Shown piece by piece: positions 63,535 to 64,000 of a stretch of DNA of 64,000 bases. The translations under genes were made by a program, and so were the position numbers. The notes under the pieces were generated by a model, which was given only the letters and a program-made list of their open reading frames with translations, had not been told where the DNA came from and searched no databases. Source of the stretch: an uncultured Haliea sp. (GTDB taxonomy: Bacteria; Pseudomonadota; Gammaproteobacteria; Pseudomonadales; Halieaceae); NCBI GenBank assembly GCA_947258585.1, contig CAMYIZ010000048.1, positions 1 through 64,000 of the forward strand. Direction: 5' to 3'. The first letter of the stretch is position 1; every line of letters starts with the position of its first letter.

Positions 63535-63620
63535 AGGGGGGCTGGCGGGACCGTATGCGACATGGATGTCGCATCCGAGCCCCCATGGACGGGTTCACGG
63601 CGTGTCCCGCTAGCCCCCCT
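63535..63620. repeat. Structured repeat copy E (inverted relative to D)
   Basis: Outer arms of 17 bp (63535-63551 with 63604-63620) pair at all but one position, which is G opposite T (a wobble in RNA). On the minus strand the inside reads ACGCCGTGAA, hairpin CCC-GTCCAT-GGG, GGCTCG, then a hairpin with arms ATGCGACAT and ATGTCGCAT, then ACG. Confidence 0.87.
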
Positions 63621-63679
63621 GCAAGATGCTGTGCCGCGCTACGAAGTGCCCGAAACGCTAAATGCCACGAAAGGGGTAC

Positions 63680-64000
63680 TCAGAGCCGCTCGAGAATGGT
63701 GACGTTCGCCTGCCCACCCCCTTCACACATGGTCTGCAGTCCATACCTGCCTCCGGTTCGCTCCAGCTCATGCAACAGTGTCGTCATCAGTTTCGTGCCA
63801 GTGGCTCCCAGCGGATGGCCGAGCGCAATGGCGCCGCCGTTGACATTGGTTTTCGCGTGGTCGTAGCCGGTTTCTGCGAGCCAGGCCATGGCCACGGAGG
63901 CGAAGGCTTCGTTGATCTCCACCAGATCGATATCGGCAAGGCTCATGCCGGCGCGCTTCAGCGCGTATTCGGTGGCGGGAATGGGGGCGGTCAGCATCCA
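63680..64000 (-). CDS. fadA6: FadA6-like thiolase, C-terminal part
   Basis: The frame runs off the right edge; 106 residues are visible. [35 protein letters not shown] and [20 protein letters not shown] (catalytic His) are thiolase blocks, and [20 protein letters not shown] holds the second active-site Cys. The tail closely resembles, from memory, M. tuberculosis FadA6 (Rv3556c), the thiolase of steroid C/D-ring degradation. It is upstream of the SDR-IpdE2-IpdE1-IpdF genes on the same strand, separated by repeats D and E. Confidence 0.85.
   Translation of the reverse strand, partial: WMLTAPIPATEYALKRAGMSLADIDLVEINEAFASVAMAWLAETGYDHAKTNVNGGAIALGHPLGATGTKLMTTLLHELERTGGRYGLQTMCEGGGQANVTILERL

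Noticed and set aside
58693..63620. The structured repeats as integron attC sites
   Set aside because: The inner structure (two extra hairpins, fixed TCCAT loops) and lack of GTTRRRY/RYYYAAC core sites do not fit, and no cassette genes or integrase are seen.
63439..63866. Open frames reading through repeat copies D and E
   Set aside because: Same repeat-derived peptides; the overlap with the certain thiolase on the other strand rules them out.

Overview
The window is a GC-rich, densely packed chromosomal segment of an aerobic gammaproteobacterium. Gene order rluD/bamD, pilS-pilR next to a pilE-pilY1-pilX-pilW-pilV-fimT minor-pilin operon, and ispH-fkpB-lspA-ileS-ribF-murJ is the arrangement known from Pseudomonas and its relatives. 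The Xps-like type II secretion operon, a steroid-degradation gene set, abundant sulfotransferases and a dispersed structured repeat would suit a marine member of the Cellvibrionales/Halieaceae. The taxonomic guess is inference. No tRNA, rRNA, CRISPR array, insertion sequence or prophage was seen.

Layout. 1-486: end of an HNH endonuclease-domain gene. 601-3305: pgeF-rluD facing bamD. 3310-4941: nadE. 5092-8099: PilS-PilR two-component pair. 8112-13961: minor pilins and PilY1. 14090-21464: ispH, fkpB, lspA, ileS, ribF, murJ, the first four coupled by overlapping stop/start codons. 21498-26183: nudF, pyrB, sbcB, class I fumarase. 26219-27769: a coiled-coil membrane protein and a PuuD-N-terminal-like membrane protein. 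27874-30416: groEL, groES and fxsA, with a sigma-32-type promoter and a CIRCE-like operator in front of groES. 30519-33527 (+): alkyltransferase-like protein, acyltransferase, sulfatase.

33517-46409 (-) is the most unusual region. A strongly promoted secreted protein (520 aa) is followed by a terminator, a parvulin-type isomerase, and then nine tightly spaced glycan genes: three sulfotransferases, a GT2-GT4 fusion carrying a 12-base poly-C tract, two paralogous GT2 glycosyltransferases, two methyltransferases and a PhyH-type dioxygenase. A fourth sulfotransferase and a complete type II secretion operon (gspE-F-G-H-I-J-K-L-M-C/N-D, 57306-47182) lie directly upstream on the same strand. I infer a surface-protein export and glycan-decoration (sulfation, methylation, hydroxylation, acylation) locus.

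57432-64000 (-): a thiolase, an IpdF-like reductase, the acyl-CoA dehydrogenase pair IpdE1/IpdE2, a second short-chain dehydrogenase and the end of a FadA6-like thiolase. This is the signature of steroid C/D-ring (HIP-CoA) catabolism. Its two large intergenic gaps hold five copies of a repeat that folds into a three-stem structure. Stem sequences differ between copies but keep their pairing, and both hairpin loops keep TCCAT.
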